A DNA stretch of 64,000 bases from Paraburkholderia ferrariae NBRC 106233 (GTDB lineage: Bacteria > Pseudomonadota > Gammaproteobacteria > Burkholderiales > Burkholderiaceae). The position numbers and the translations under genes are program-made. The notes beneath the pieces are model-generated. The model had not been told where the DNA came from, did no database searches, and saw nothing but the letters and a program-made list of their open reading frames with translations. Shown piece by piece: positions 29,062 to 37,874 of the stretch (position 1 is its first letter; each line of letters opens with the position of its first letter). The stretch lies in the NCBI RefSeq assembly GCF_000685035.1, contig NZ_BAYB01000021.1, positions 1 through 64,000 of the forward strand. Reading direction: 5' to 3'.

Positions 29062-30030
29062 ATGCAACCACCGGATTTTCTGAATCTTCGTGAAGTGATT
29101 GGTATTTTGACGCGAGGCAATGCATCCGATAAGGACGATAGTCCCCGGACCAAGCGCTGGATGACGCCGTTGATCCAGCATGCTGTAAAAACCTTCGGTG
29201 CGCGAGGCAGCGATACAGTCAGCGCCGGACTCAGCGAACTCGCACAACACCATCCCAACTTCGACGGCGTAATTAGCTGGATTCAGGCTGAGCTCGCCTT
29301 TGCCTCTGCTATCGGACATGGGCTCGATTATCAGCGAATCCTGCTGGTCGGGCCCGCTGGTACCGGCAAGACCACTTTCTGCATCGAGCTGGCCCGGGTG
29401 CTGGGACTGCCCATCGATGTCGTGGCAATGAACAACCGGCAGACACATGCGTTCCTCGGCGGGAGTGAAACATACTGGAGCAATACGCAACCGGGTGCCG
29501 TGTTTAAACTGCTGGTGCGCAGTCCTGTGATCAATCCTGTCATTGTGCTGGATGAAATAGACAAGACAAGTTCATATCACTTTGATCCCCTTTCGAGCCT
29601 GTACACGTTACTGGAGCGGCGCACCGCCACGCAGTTCTCCGACGCCTCCTTCCCGGACGTGCATATCAATGCTGCACATATCAACTGGATTGCCACGGCG
29701 AACGATATTGACCGGCTAACCACCCCACTACGATCGCGCTTCAATGTCTTCGAGATCCGCCCGCTTGACGCAGATGAGATGGTGATCCTGATTGGCCGGA
29801 TGTACAGGCAATTGCTGGAGACTCATCCTGGTGTTCAGGAGCTCATGGCCCCGGACTTGCCTGAGTCGGTCCGGGAAGCGTTGTTGGTCGTGCTGGAGAG
29901 CGGTCGGGATGTTGATCGATTGCTGCGCACGATGATCGGCAAGGCTTTGAGCAATGGTGGCCTGCTCACGGCGGACATGATTTCAGAGGTGAGGCGTGAA
30001 CGAACAGGCGCACGCATGGGATTTATCTGA
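29062..30030 (+). CDS. AAA ATPase (MoxR/Lon-AAA-like) associated with the Tn7-like module
   Basis: This 322-residue AAA+ ATPase has Walker A GPAGTGKT at 97-104 and Walker B VIVLDEID with Asp-Glu at 164-165. A sensor 1 NWIATAND and the arginine-finger-like LTTPLRSRFNVFEI follow. It has no protease active site and no DNA-binding domain that I can see. The ATG has a strong GGAGG upstream. It follows the long tniQ by 67 bases on the same strand and is followed by a coiled-coil gene. The role is unknown; an ATP-driven remodeller of the transposition complex or a cargo defence ATPase are both possible. Confidence 0.8.
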   Translation: MQPPDFLNLREVIGILTRGNASDKDDSPRTKRWMTPLIQHAVKTFGARGSDTVSAGLSELAQHHPNFDGVISWIQAELAFASAIGHGLDYQRILLVGPAGTGKTTFCIELARVLGLPIDVVAMNNRQTHAFLGGSETYWSNTQPGAVFKLLVRSPVINPVIVLDEIDKTSSYHFDPLSSLYTLLERRTATQFSDASFPDVHINAAHINWIATANDIDRLTTPLRSRFNVFEIRPLDADEMVILIGRMYRQLLETHPGVQELMAPDLPESVREALLVVLESGRDVDRLLRTMIGKALSNGGLLTADMISEVRRERTGARMGFI

Positions 30031-30113
30031 TGGGCATGCGCGATTGCCAGGCCGCTATGGGCACAGGCCCACGAGCGTACCGGACATGAAATGCCGATGA
30101 GGAGGCGACGTCC

Positions 30114-30704
30114 ATGGACAAGCCACTAAATGAAGTGCTGGAAAACATTGAAACAGAAGAGCTGATCTCGAGCTCTTCGACAGATGCAAAATCTGATCGG
30201 TCAACGGAACCAAGATTGCGCGTACTCGAGGAGAAATTTGAGAGCTTCTCCCAGAAAACTGACGCGGCTTTCGACGCTTTTATGCTGCGCCTGGATCATC
30301 TCGAAGCCGATCCCGCCGAGGGGCAGCCGCAGACAGAAAAGTGGGGCGTCAAGCGAGGCGTGTCCACCGTCAGCTCCCAGATGAAGGGGTGGCGTAGATG
30401 TCCCCTGGACAAACCACGCGACATGTCGATCGAAGCCATGATCGAAGGGGGTGAACGGTTTGTCCTGATGAGCCACGCGCATATTCAGGCGTATGGCGAT
30501 GGGCGCCTCGATTATCCGGCCAGAGGCGAAGAGATCGACATTCCCGATTTCCTTGTTCTTGACGCCTTACCTGGCGTACTGCTGCATGCGTTTCTAGAGC
30601 GATTCGCGCCGGTTGCGAGTTTGATCCGGGACGGTGGAGCGCCGCATCTGTCGCTGGCTCGGTTCGAGGACTGGCGGGTGTTTGCCGGAGAACTCATGGA
30701 ATAA
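30114..30704 (+). CDS. Hypothetical coiled-coil protein downstream of the AAA ATPase
   Basis: This 196-residue protein has an acidic, Ser-rich N-terminus. A predicted coiled coil follows (RLRVLEEKFESFSQKTDAAFD), then a compact C-terminal half without known motifs. It is preceded by GAGGAGG and lies 83 bases after the AAA gene, so the two are probably co-transcribed. I do not recognise the family. It may be the partner or substrate adaptor of the AAA ATPase. Confidence 0.65.
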   Translation: MDKPLNEVLENIETEELISSSSTDAKSDRSTEPRLRVLEEKFESFSQKTDAAFDAFMLRLDHLEADPAEGQPQTEKWGVKRGVSTVSSQMKGWRRCPLDKPRDMSIEAMIEGGERFVLMSHAHIQAYGDGRLDYPARGEEIDIPDFLVLDALPGVLLHAFLERFAPVASLIRDGGAPHLSLARFEDWRVFAGELME

Positions 30705-30885
30705 ACGGCAACCGACGGACTGCTCTCAACCCAGCCCATATCCCAAAACGGACAGCGCGAGTAAATCTGAGCATTGTTTTTCGATCCTGCCGTTCGGGGC
30801 GGTTTCCTTGCTGCGAACTCTCTGCTGGCATGCGCAGCGATTCATGTTTGATAGGAGGCGACGACACTGTGTCCGCGGTAGCCGG

Positions 30886-31446
30886 TCATTGAATGACAGC
30901 GTCGCTTTTCTCTTCCGTTTCGGATTCGCTGCAGTTCCCCCACTTTTTATCGTGCTCCTTAGAGCGAGTCCCTCGCCTGGTGCCGCTGATGGTGTCGGCG
31001 AGATTTTCTAGAATGCGAGGAGACGATGCCCCCAAGATTCCGAATGCCACGAGACAGGCACTTGTGCAATGTGGGTAGAAGGATGCCGCTAAGGAGGACA
31101 TGACAAATCCCGACGCAATGCCTATCGTGAGACGTCCCCTGAGGTAAGCAATATGCCCGTCTCGAGCGGGACCGCGGCCACGTTCGTTCAATGTTAGCGA
31201 ATTGTCGTCGAGCATCAGTCGATATACGTAGGGAAATATGCCGATAATTCCGCCGAATACACCGTGTGACAGCCCGCGCCAATCCGGCGACGACCAGTGC
31301 AGAACGAAGTCCGCCAAGCATACGACCGATATGATCGCGATGACGGACAGCAGGTTGCGCGATGCTCGCTGCTGGGATGCTGTCAGGCCATCTGGAAGTC
31401 GCTGCTCGCGAAAATTCTGGTCATTCGGGTCGACACGGTGCCGCAT
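30886..31446 (-). CDS. Hypothetical membrane protein
   Basis: This 186-residue protein has hydrophobic segments around residues 35-52 (LLSVIAIISVVCLADFVL), 62-75 (GVFGGIIGIFPYVY) and further ones near 107-140. It is probably a four-helix inner-membrane protein with a charged cytoplasmic tail. The start is ATG 31446, with GGAG six bases ahead; the frame is open to 31479. It is divergent from the membrane-anchored protein at 31756. Function unknown. Confidence 0.6.
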   Translation of the reverse strand: MRHRVDPNDQNFREQRLPDGLTASQQRASRNLLSVIAIISVVCLADFVLHWSSPDWRGLSHGVFGGIIGIFPYVYRLMLDDNSLTLNERGRGPARDGHIAYLRGRLTIGIASGFVMSSLAASFYPHCTSACLVAFGILGASSPRILENLADTISGTRRGTRSKEHDKKWGNCSESETEEKSDAVIQ

Positions 31447-31755
31447 TGTGATCTCCTGCAAGTTAAGTTCGATAGCCAACTATTCGGCCATTGCACCTGT
31501 AAGCCAACAAATCCACTCAGCATGGCTATCGCCCGATGGATAGCGTAAATTACCGCGGATGAATGATAGTGCACTGCGAGCGCGAACGGCGATTTGTTTA
31601 GAATTCCTTTGTAGTGTCTAGGATATCGTTATTCGACAAAGGCGGCACACCTTTCACTTATTAATAATAAAGGCCGGGAATCAATACTAAATTTTCGTGC
31701 GAATGTGTCGATATCCACGTATCGTCGTTTTTTCGTCCCATTATCAGGATCTAAC

Positions 31756-32409
31756 ATGAAGTGGATTGGACGTTCGCGTAGAATCAATGCGATTAAAACA
31801 AGATCGCGATGGCAGCAATCCGCCGACTGGCTCGAACAGTCAACGGGAAAGAAACTTCTCGTGGCCATCGCCGCGCTCATTGGATTCACGTTGTCAACAG
31901 CGCAGGCGGGTTGGTCAGTATATAAGCAGTATCAGGAGTCCCGGCTGGTGGAAACTATCCGCATTGAGGGACGTACCTCGTATCCGATTGTTGTGCCGGC
32001 ATCGATGGATCAGGTGTTAGCTATTACGTTCCCGGAGCCGGATGGAACTATAAAGCTGGGCCCTCGAACGCCAATGCCTTATTATCCCGTCGATCTCGTA
32101 TTTCAGAATCCGACGTCGCGGCGCATTTCGCTTTCCGACTGCAAGCTGAGAATTCATTTCTTTCAAAGAAAGGTGGCGTATGAATCACTGAGCTACCTGG
32201 TTGACAAAGACCTTCGGCCAACGGAGATAATTCCTGCTCCCAATGTTACCGTAGATAGTGGCGAGACTGTCCAGGTTCGGTGGCGTTTTTTCTTCCTCCC
32301 GACCCCCGATTTTACTCGTCTACTTCAAGATAAACAGACACAAGCTACTCAGTTTGAAGCGTCCTGCGTGGACGAGCGAGGTGGACTGATTTCGTCGCAA
32401 AAGTACTGA
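31756..32409 (+). CDS. Hypothetical single-pass membrane-anchored protein
   Basis: This 217-residue protein has a basic N-terminus, one hydrophobic segment (KKLLVAIAALIGFTLSTAQAG, about residues 32-52) and a beta-rich C-terminal domain likely outside or at the membrane. The start is ATG 31756 with AGGA seven bases upstream, rather than the open frame from 31705. I do not recognise the family. It is cargo of the island and may form a divergent pair with 31446-30886. Confidence 0.6.
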   Translation: MKWIGRSRRINAIKTRSRWQQSADWLEQSTGKKLLVAIAALIGFTLSTAQAGWSVYKQYQESRLVETIRIEGRTSYPIVVPASMDQVLAITFPEPDGTIKLGPRTPMPYYPVDLVFQNPTSRRISLSDCKLRIHFFQRKVAYESLSYLVDKDLRPTEIIPAPNVTVDSGETVQVRWRFFFLPTPDFTRLLQDKQTQATQFEASCVDERGGLISSQKY

Positions 32410-32595
32410 TGCCAAAATACGTCGCGACGCGGTGTAGATGTCGGGGATCTTGTTAGCGGTGTCTCCGCGCGGTTCCATCCGTTCCATGATGTAACGTAAC
32501 CGGCTGGATCGCATTCACATCACCAGCAGGTGGCACACGACTTGTGGTCATCGAAACATGCCAGGAAAATGCTGGACCGTACGACCCTGGCCTCA

Positions 32596-33330
32596 TTATT
32601 GTCGGGCGTGTCGCGCCCGTCGCGCATCCATCTGCCCCAACAGCCCCTCCAGGGTCGAAAGTTGATTGAGCAGGCGCGGAATGACGTCCATGAATTTCTG
32701 CGCGCCCGCATAAAATTCAACCGCAATTCTCGCAACTTCGAATTCGTCAATTTCGATGATGTCGCGGTATTGCTGGATTGCGTCCGGATCGCGGTGAGCA
32801 ATCGTTGAGTGTCTAAGGTAAGCAAACTGATGTTGGGCTTGCGACTGAGCCTTACGGATGGCTCGCAATGCATCTGTGACTGAGTCCCTCAATGGGCCCG
32901 AGATCTTTCCGTCGGACAACGCTTGTCGTAGGCTGTGTCCTGCGGCCTTGTCGACTTCGAGTTCATGGAGAGTCAGCAAAATGACGCGTGCAGCGAGCTT
33001 CCGTTTCCAAGGATCTGGATGCGTTAAAGCATCTATTTTTGCGGCGTGGATGTCGCGCTCGGCAGTCAGAAAGTAAAGGCCGAGATTTAAGACGCACGCT
33101 GATGCGTCAAATCCGAGTCGTCGCACGCGAACGGCCTCCGCGTATACGGTTCGCAATGTCGAGTCCAGAACCTTCTTTCTCTTCCGTTCAACCCATTGGA
33201 GCTTCGGTCGTATGATTCGCCGTGCAAGTGCACGAGAGATTTTGCTCTGCTTCCGGTGCACAACCATGCGCACGTAACGACGGACGAGATCCGGGCTCTG
33301 ATCGAGTAGCTTTCTGCGCGTAGGTCTCAT
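32596..33330 (-). CDS. Hypothetical protein with HEPN-like RX5H motif
   Basis: This 244-residue, all-helical, basic protein. Near residue 174 it has LRHSTIAHRDPDA, which fits the Rx4-6H signature of HEPN ribonucleases and toxins, after a long helical region. No nucleotidyltransferase partner is visible. The start ATG 33330 has only a weak Shine-Dalgarno. It is divergently transcribed from another gene with a similar motif (33626-34336). The HEPN assignment is inferred from the motif and helicity alone. Confidence 0.55.
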   Translation of the reverse strand: MRPTRRKLLDQSPDLVRRYVRMVVHRKQSKISRALARRIIRPKLQWVERKRKKVLDSTLRTVYAEAVRVRRLGFDASACVLNLGLYFLTAERDIHAAKIDALTHPDPWKRKLAARVILLTLHELEVDKAAGHSLRQALSDGKISGPLRDSVTDALRAIRKAQSQAQHQFAYLRHSTIAHRDPDAIQQYRDIIEIDEFEVARIAVEFYAGAQKFMDVIPRLLNQLSTLEGLLGQMDARRARHARQ

Positions 33331-33625
33331 GCTTTTCAGGATTTGTTCTAAACCGGCAACAATATAGAATCCTTTCTTGCAAAAAGTTGAAACACATTCC
33401 GATGAAGCTTGTGACCTCTAGCCTCGCAGGTATTCGTCCAACGCAAGCGACGATCGCAGTGGAATCGGGATCTGTATGCCTTTTGAAGGTCAGTTAGAAA
33501 CCACGCGCCAGCGTGCACGCCAGATCTCACTTCGTCGGAAAGGAGATCGCGAAAATTGCTGCTACTAGTCTACTATCGTTTGTTGGGCGCCTGAATTGGC
33601 GCAACGAGCAGGAGGGTTGCCAAAT

Positions 33626-34336
33626 ATGTCTGCTGCGAACAGTACAAGATATTTGATGTCGACAGTTATCAACAGCTTTCACTATCTCTATCAAGATGCA
33701 GAGTATTTGATGTCTGCGACTAAGCTCACCAGTGTGACAGGTTCGTTCCAAGTCACGCGGATCTGCCGAAGCGCGATGCTGTTATACATACTTAGCCTCG
33801 AAGGCTTGGTGAACCGCGCTCTCGATCATTTTGTCTCGATACCGCATCACGATTTTTTTGTAGAACGGGAGGAGCGCTTTCAACTCTTCGACAAGTGGAA
33901 GCTGTTATTCCTGCTCGTACCTGCGCCTTCTATCGAGATCGACGCAGCTGGGTATCCGTGGAGTCACCTAGCGGAGCTCATAAGGATTCGCAACGACTAC
34001 GTACATCCGAAGCATGACCGAAAAGGGTATTACGAATTTTCTTCAGTACATCCGGAGACGAAGGTACCGAAGGACATGAGGGCACTGAACTGGAAGGACA
34101 TTCCAGATGGAGCTGGCGTCAAGGAAAAGGATTTGGTGTACGGTCAAACAAAACTTCCGAAAGATCCGTACCAGCTGACGATCGACCACCTTCAAACGGT
34201 CAAACAGATTGTGGATGACTGCGTCGCCAAGGCAGACCAACTCCTGTCCGGCCGCCTTTCGGAGAACAACTGGGTGCGTACCGAGCAAATGACGGTTTTC
34301 TTTCCTCCGGGCACGACGTTCGAGGAAATCAAGTAG
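33626..34336 (+). CDS. Hypothetical protein with HEPN-like RNDYVH motif
   Basis: This 236-residue protein starts at ATG 33626, preceded by AGGAGGG nine bases upstream; the frame is open to 33596. A helical N-terminal half (TRICRSAMLLYILSLEGLVNRAL) leads to LAELIRIRNDYVHPKHDRKG. RNDYVH fits the HEPN Rx4H pattern seen in RiboL-PSP and AbiV-like proteins. The C-terminal region is unassigned. Divergent from 33330-32596. RNA cleavage is a hypothesis only. Confidence 0.6.
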   Translation: MSAANSTRYLMSTVINSFHYLYQDAEYLMSATKLTSVTGSFQVTRICRSAMLLYILSLEGLVNRALDHFVSIPHHDFFVEREERFQLFDKWKLLFLLVPAPSIEIDAAGYPWSHLAELIRIRNDYVHPKHDRKGYYEFSSVHPETKVPKDMRALNWKDIPDGAGVKEKDLVYGQTKLPKDPYQLTIDHLQTVKQIVDDCVAKADQLLSGRLSENNWVRTEQMTVFFPPGTTFEEIK

Positions 34337-34536
34337 CCAGCTCCCTGCCGAGGAACCGCGCCGGCGAGGCGCTATCCGTTTGTGCCCACCCGCGGTACCG
34401 TTTGGGCAACATCGGCGTGTGTTTTTGTCGGGCGACGTATGATCGCCGCGCTTTCGAGGCTCCGGACGGCAGCCGCGGATACTGTTGTTGAGAATCACCG
34501 CCGACCGCATGGCGGTCAATATTAAGTCAACAGACA

Positions 34537-34947
34537 ATGGACTTCTATCTCGTGTCCTGCGTCGGCAAGAAGTGTGATCGCGCGATGCCGGCGAAGGATC
34601 TGTACGTCTCCGAGTGGTTTCTCAAGGCGCGTGACTACGTGGAGCGCCATGCGGACGTATGGTTTATCCTTTCTGCTAGGTTCGGTCTGGTTAAACCTGA
34701 GCAGATTATCGAGCCATACGAGCAGACGCTGAACAGCATGTCGATCGGCGAGCGCCGTGCCTGGGCGCACCAGGTGCGCGCCCAGATGGAGGCGCAGCTG
34801 CCTGTGCAAGGCAGGTGTGTCGTGCTGGCAGGTAGCCGCTATCGCGAATTCCTGATGGAGTACCTTAGTAGCCGCTTTACGACCGAGATACCGATGGAAC
34901 GCCTCGCGATCGGGAAGCAGCTTCAGTGGCTCGGCGCGAACCGATAA
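34537..34947 (+). CDS. DUF6884-like protein
   Basis: This 136-residue protein starts MDFYLVSCVGKKCDRAMPAKD. The pattern continues with LYVSEWFLKARDYVE, WFILSARFGLVKPEQIIEPYEQTL and a C-terminal VVLAGSRYREFL. It matches the DUF6884 family as I remember it, which is often found in islands and phage-related loci. Catalytic function is not established to my knowledge. It lies 20 bases upstream of the HNH gene on the same strand and is probably co-expressed with it. Confidence 0.7.
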   Translation: MDFYLVSCVGKKCDRAMPAKDLYVSEWFLKARDYVERHADVWFILSARFGLVKPEQIIEPYEQTLNSMSIGERRAWAHQVRAQMEAQLPVQGRCVVLAGSRYREFLMEYLSSRFTTEIPMERLAIGKQLQWLGANR

Positions 34948-34967
34948 TCAAATGAGGCAAGTGCCGT

Positions 34968-36020
34968 ATGGCTAACGGGGAACGTATGGAGATCGAATCC
35001 GGTCTATTTACTGCGCGGCACGTCAAAAAGGCTGGCGCGATGTGGCGGAAACAACCGGGATATGGCGGGTTCCAGAATGCGCGTCACTATGAAGTCGTGA
35101 TCGACGGCGCTGGATACCCGGTGAAGGCAATTGTGGCCATCGCCCTCGAGTTGGCCGGTGAGCGCCTGCTAATGCCTTCAGATTTCCCTGGCCGCTTTGA
35201 CGGCCGCTGGCATCGCGAGCTGAAAGCGTTGGGCTTCGAGATTCGTGCTAAGCGCGATGGGGCGTTCGACATGTCTTCTCCCTCGATCACAGCCGCCGAG
35301 CTGCTGAGCATCATCACGAGCCTGGGCGCCCCAGTAGTCATCACAAAGAACCACAAGCGGACATCCGAGAAAAACTTCCACGTGGATCCATCGAATCCGA
35401 AACAGTGGCTCGATGGAGACTGGAAGGGCGTCCCTCAAGAAGTCGAACCGAAAGATGCCTATGTACTGCATTGGGTGGTCCACAGGTCGCTCGTCTGCAT
35501 TGGCCGCTACCTTGGCACAGTCGCGGTTGGGCCCGACAGAAATTGCCTGATTCTCGACCAAGCGTACTTCTACGAAATAGCCGACGCAAATGGGACCACG
35601 GAAGCGCATGAGCAATTCCGAGCCATCCTGAAGCAGCCAGGCCCCGTCACGTATTCGTACTATAGGCCTGACGTATCCGCCCAAATCGGAACGCCAACGC
35701 AGCGGTACCGACGGGCCTTGGCTCGGCTACAGCAACCGGCGTTCCGGGAGGCGGTGATTGCGCATTACGGGCATAAGTGCATTGTGACGAGTTGTGCAAC
35801 GGAAGCGTTGTTGGATGCCGCCCACCTGCCGGGCCGAGACTGGCGATCGGGGCACAACAAGGCGTCCGACGGGATCCCCCTGCGCGTTGATCTTCACCGC
35901 GCGCTGGACCGCGGACTTATCAAGCTCAACTGGAAACATGAACTGATCTGGACGAGTCCCGAACTCCACGGCATATACGACGAGTATCTCGTTAAAAGCA
36001 ACGGCGATCGGGGCTCGTGA
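34968..36020 (+). CDS. HNH endonuclease, ScoMcrA-like architecture
   Basis: This 350-residue protein has a C-terminal HNH_2-type nuclease core: FREAVIAHYGHKCIV, then LLDAAHLPGRDW, then GIPLRVDLHRALDRGLIKL. The N-terminal 80 residues (FTARHVKKAGAMWRKQPGYGG, HYEVVIDGAGYPVKAIVAIA) resemble the head domain of McrA-like enzymes. The middle contains a WVVHRSLVCIGRYLGTVAVG segment. It is likely a modification-dependent restriction nuclease. Starts at 34968 (GAGG upstream) and 34986 (GGGGAA upstream) are both plausible. The second island HNH gene (6699-5680) is unrelated in its N-terminus. Confidence 0.78.
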   Translation: MANGERMEIESGLFTARHVKKAGAMWRKQPGYGGFQNARHYEVVIDGAGYPVKAIVAIALELAGERLLMPSDFPGRFDGRWHRELKALGFEIRAKRDGAFDMSSPSITAAELLSIITSLGAPVVITKNHKRTSEKNFHVDPSNPKQWLDGDWKGVPQEVEPKDAYVLHWVVHRSLVCIGRYLGTVAVGPDRNCLILDQAYFYEIADANGTTEAHEQFRAILKQPGPVTYSYYRPDVSAQIGTPTQRYRRALARLQQPAFREAVIAHYGHKCIVTSCATEALLDAAHLPGRDWRSGHNKASDGIPLRVDLHRALDRGLIKLNWKHELIWTSPELHGIYDEYLVKSNGDRGS

Positions 36021-36074
36021 ACGTAGCTGCCAATAAACGCGGAGTCCAGTAGGCGCGATGCTGCGCCAGTCATG

Positions 36075-36977
36075 TTAAGTCGAAGCCTCAAGCGCAGTTT
36101 GATCCAGGGCTATCGTTCTCACAATCGCCTGGAACTCGGCGAGAAGGTCTACCTGCTGTGCTCTCAGGTATTGGCGCACCGATTCATTGTCGAGTAGCCT
36201 CGCAAGATAGCCCTTCGCGAGCACGAGGTTAAGCACATCCTGTCCGTAGGTTTGCTCTACGAGCTTGTACTGTCCCTGCAAATTGCTCATCTCCCGCTCC
36301 ATCTTCACCATTTGCTCGGGGCCAACGTCGGTCAGCTTCCGAGGCTTCTTCCCGTCCACAAGCAATGAGGCCGGTGTCGCAACAAGCAGTGACTCGCCGT
36401 ACGACACGGACAGGTTGTTTGCAGCGGTCATCAACTCCACGCATTCGACCTGTCTCGTCGGTTTCATCTTGCGGAGCGCACGGACCAGTTCTGGCGAAAA
36501 CTGCCGATCCTTTAGCAGTTCTACAGCCTCGGCGCACTGTCCGTCCAGCAACGCGATCTTCTTCAGGATAAGGGAGACGTCGACGGCGAGTGCCTTGGCC
36601 AGCCGTTCTGGTGAGACACCGCGTTCGACGGCTCGCCGGATCATGTGATGCTCCTGGATCGTCGCAAGCCGGTTAACGCGATTGTTGAAGGTATAACTCT
36701 CGTCATCGGTTGCGACCAGGCAGTATGCTGTTTCGAAGCGAAGGTCCTGAAGCGCGGCGAGACGAAGATGTCCGTCGAGGAGCACGTGATGGCCCGACGT
36801 GGGATCGGCGGCCATCACCGACAGTGGCTCGATCATCCCCACTTCCTCAATTGAGCTTTTGATCTGTCTGAACTTGCGCGATGCTATCGCGCCGGCCGAA
36901 AGCCGTCTGGACGGAAGAACATTCGAGATCGGAACCATGAGCGGTTCCGGAATGAAGCCGAGTGCGATGGTGCTCAT
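36075..36977 (-). CDS. ParB/RepB-type partition protein
   Basis: This 300-residue protein resembles the RepB partition family: an N-terminal ParB fold (RQIKSSIEEVGMIEPLSVM, HHVLLDGHLRLAALQDL) followed by a helix-turn-helix region (GVSPERLAKALAVDVSLILKKIAL) and a helical C-terminus. ParB proteins bind centromere-like sites and CTP, but no ParA ATPase gene is nearby. Its ATG at 36977 overlaps the stop of the upstream parB as ATGA. It may act with the serine recombinase as a DNA-binding accessory rather than in partition (inference). Confidence 0.8.
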   Translation of the reverse strand: MSTIALGFIPEPLMVPISNVLPSRRLSAGAIASRKFRQIKSSIEEVGMIEPLSVMAADPTSGHHVLLDGHLRLAALQDLRFETAYCLVATDDESYTFNNRVNRLATIQEHHMIRRAVERGVSPERLAKALAVDVSLILKKIALLDGQCAEAVELLKDRQFSPELVRALRKMKPTRQVECVELMTAANNLSVSYGESLLVATPASLLVDGKKPRKLTDVGPEQMVKMEREMSNLQGQYKLVEQTYGQDVLNLVLAKGYLARLLDNESVRQYLRAQQVDLLAEFQAIVRTIALDQTALEAST

Positions 36978-37874
36978 ACCGGTCCCCCGCTAGGCCAAAC
37001 GCGTTCCGCAAGATACTTCGGCAACGTCGCCAGCCCTTCCGCGCGCAGCAGATTGACGAAGTTCTCGTCAGCGAACAACTGCCGGAGCGCACCGACAACG
37101 AAAAGTAGCCGCTGTTGCGTAAATTCGGCCTTCTTTATCATCGCCTTCTGGCGGCCCACTTCCCGCTGATAGGTCCGTACGAGACTGGAGGTCGTCACGT
37201 CCGGGGCCTTGCGGGACATGTTCCGGCCAGCCATTCTGCCCAGGACCTTGCGACGCTCAATGATCCGTCGTGCGTCCATCAATTGCCGTCCTCGCAGCTT
37301 GCCGGAATCGTACGCTTCCTGCAGGGCGGCCTGGATGGCTTCGTCATTATCGCCGGCGCCGACGATCGAAAGTGCGGCATTCAGCGGGATCTTCCCTTTT
37401 TCGACCGCGATGACTAGCCGCTCCTCGCCGTGGCGCAGAAGGGTGAGGATTCCCTGCACATTGAGCCGACAGCCCGGTCTTCTCTGCGATGGCCTTTGGC
37501 GCGTAGCCGCGGTCCTGCAGGTCACGGATACCGGTGAGCAACTCGAGCGGACGGTATTGCCTGCGCGCGATATTCTCCGTCAGGCTCGTGATGAAAGCGT
37601 CCTCATCGCTCACGCTGACGACGAGTGCGGGAATGTTCGACTCGCCGAGCGTGCGGAACGCTTTGAGTCGACCCTCGCCGCAAACCAGCAGATATCGTTC
37701 GACTCCGTTTGCGGTCGCTCGCGGCGTAACGACAATTGGCTTCTTCAGGCCAATCGCCTTGATGTTGCCGACGATTTCCTCGAACGCGCGCGCGTTCCGT
37801 TCACGCGGATTGATCACCTCGATCTGTTCAATCGGCACCATCCGCACTTCGACGGGCTTCTCCTGCGGGTTCAT
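36974..37874 (-). pseudogene. ParB-like protein, frameshifted
   Basis: The first part, from ATG 37874, is a ParB N-terminal domain: VPIEQIEVINPRERN, LLVCGEGRLKAFRTLG and SLTENIARRQYRPLE. After TGLSAQ, near 37460-37475, homology moves to another frame, which continues VQGILTLLRHGEERLVIAVE to a stop at 36974. The switch is +1; a loss of two bases (for example AT from CAATATGTG) would explain it. The two pieces together would be about 300 residues. The ATG overlaps the recombinase stop as ATGA. A read error would give the same picture. Confidence 0.75.

Larger units (their letters stand above)
22245..30704 (+). mobile_element. Tn7-like transposition module
   Basis: Eight co-oriented genes: tnsA (frameshifted), tnsB, tnsC, tniQ, an HTH protein, a second tniQ, an AAA ATPase and a coiled-coil protein. 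Spacings are short or overlapping from tnsB through the second tniQ. The order matches Tn7-like elements that need TnsA+TnsB for cut-and-paste and TniQ/TnsD for target choice. Cargo is expected to the right (30.7-36 kb or beyond). The ends are not located. Confidence 0.8.

Noticed and set aside
32320..32514. Transposase remnant on the minus strand
   Set aside because: A 64-aa frame with no DDE or HTH motif; no inverted repeats around it.
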